From Wenzhouxiangella sp. AB-CW3 (GTDB lineage: Bacteria > Pseudomonadota > Gammaproteobacteria > Xanthomonadales > Wenzhouxiangellaceae), in NCBI RefSeq assembly GCF_014725735.1, contig NZ_CP061368.1:883225-947224 (forward strand): 64,000 nucleotides of DNA, read 5' to 3'. Position 1 is the stretch's first letter; every line of letters starts with the position of its first letter. Under the pieces are notes generated by a model. That model was not told where the DNA came from and ran no database searches. It saw only the letters and a list, made by a program, of their open reading frames with translations. This document shows, one piece after another, positions 63,944-64,000 of the stretch. The position numbers were made by a program, and so were the translations under genes.

Positions 63944-64000
63944 TTGCTGAGCCTGTCGACCGTCATGGTGGTGACAGCCGGCATTGTCTGGCTGGGCCTG
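63944..64000 (+). CDS. Possible start of a membrane protein running off the window
   Basis: A TTG at 63944 opens a frame that stays open to the window edge (19 codons): LSLSTVMVVTAGIVWLGL, a strongly hydrophobic N-terminal segment. The product cannot be named. The start is uncertain and no clear ribosome site is seen. Confidence 0.3.
   Translation, partial: MLSLSTVMVVTAGIVWLGL

Overview
The window is GC-rich chromosomal DNA from a gammaproteobacterium. Gene neighbourhoods known from this class are present: pcnB-folK-panB-panC, ygfB-pepP-ubiH-ubiI, zapA-6S RNA-ygfA followed by rpiA, and bcp next to bamC. The dense packing, frequent TTG/GTG starts and TPR-type Ser/Thr kinases suggest a Xanthomonadales/Chromatiales-type lineage, perhaps Wenzhouxiangella-like; that placement is inference. 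I see no rRNA, insertion sequence, prophage or CRISPR array.

Layout. 1-3.4 kb (minus): a truncated Ser/Thr kinase, a PhoH-family ATPase and a Bcp peroxiredoxin. 3.6-8.3 kb: bamC, fdxA, then pcnB-folK-panB-panC. 8.4-10.0 kb (minus): thioesterase, lipoprotein and orphan ParA. 10.1-16.9 kb: an MFS permease overlapping a TonB receptor, an FHA-GGDEF protein and a Ser/Thr kinase with a TPR-like region. 16.9-23.3 kb: oligopeptidase A, an AlaA-type aminotransferase and a large secreted M14 peptidase. 23.4-34.7 kb (minus): a redox operon, rnfB-nifJ-rnfC-D-G-E-A, then a small cysteine-rich membrane protein and an NADP(H) oxidoreductase. 35.1-42.0 kb: a secreted metalloprotease, threonine synthase, dapA, and a YceI/cytochrome b561/YceI/glutaredoxin group. 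42.0-44.6 kb: a VapBC-type pair, a second ferredoxin-NADP reductase and ung. 44.6-49.7 kb (minus): ygfB-pepP-ubiH-ubiI plus a DMT exporter. 49.9-55.1 kb: zapB-like, zapA, 6S RNA, ygfA, an EVE-domain gene, rpiA, dusA, a membrane protein and an amidinotransferase-family hydrolase. 55.3-64 kb: a PhoPQ-like two-component system with a small exported partner, mazG, a methyltransferase, a divergent cyanophycin-synthetase-like ligase, tRNA-Lys, a TrmB-like gene and an exported methyltransferase.

Two things stand out. First, the redox operon joins a very long one-chain pyruvate:ferredoxin oxidoreductase (1640 residues) to a complete Rnf complex whose C-D-G-E-A order resembles that of anaerobes. It also carries an NqrM-like small protein, which may mature the RnfA/RnfE metal site, and an FNR-type enzyme. 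Together these would link 2-oxoacid oxidation, ferredoxin, NAD(P)H and an ion gradient.

Second, several intergenic gaps hold elements built from short tandem repeats, mostly heptamers. The heptamer differs between loci (GGTGAAA/GGTAAAA, GTGACAG/GTAACAG, GTGTTAA/GTGTGAA, GTAACCC, TTTCAGG). In three of them the left-hand array is mirrored by a complementary array on the right, around a core of about 80-90 bases with its own inverted repeat. A fifth locus, with a 10-base period, has the same inverted layout and sits inside the redox operon between rnfB and nifJ. One arm supplies the panC stop codon, and another array occupies the place where the ung ribosome-binding site should be. These elements are the best candidates here for an undescribed system.
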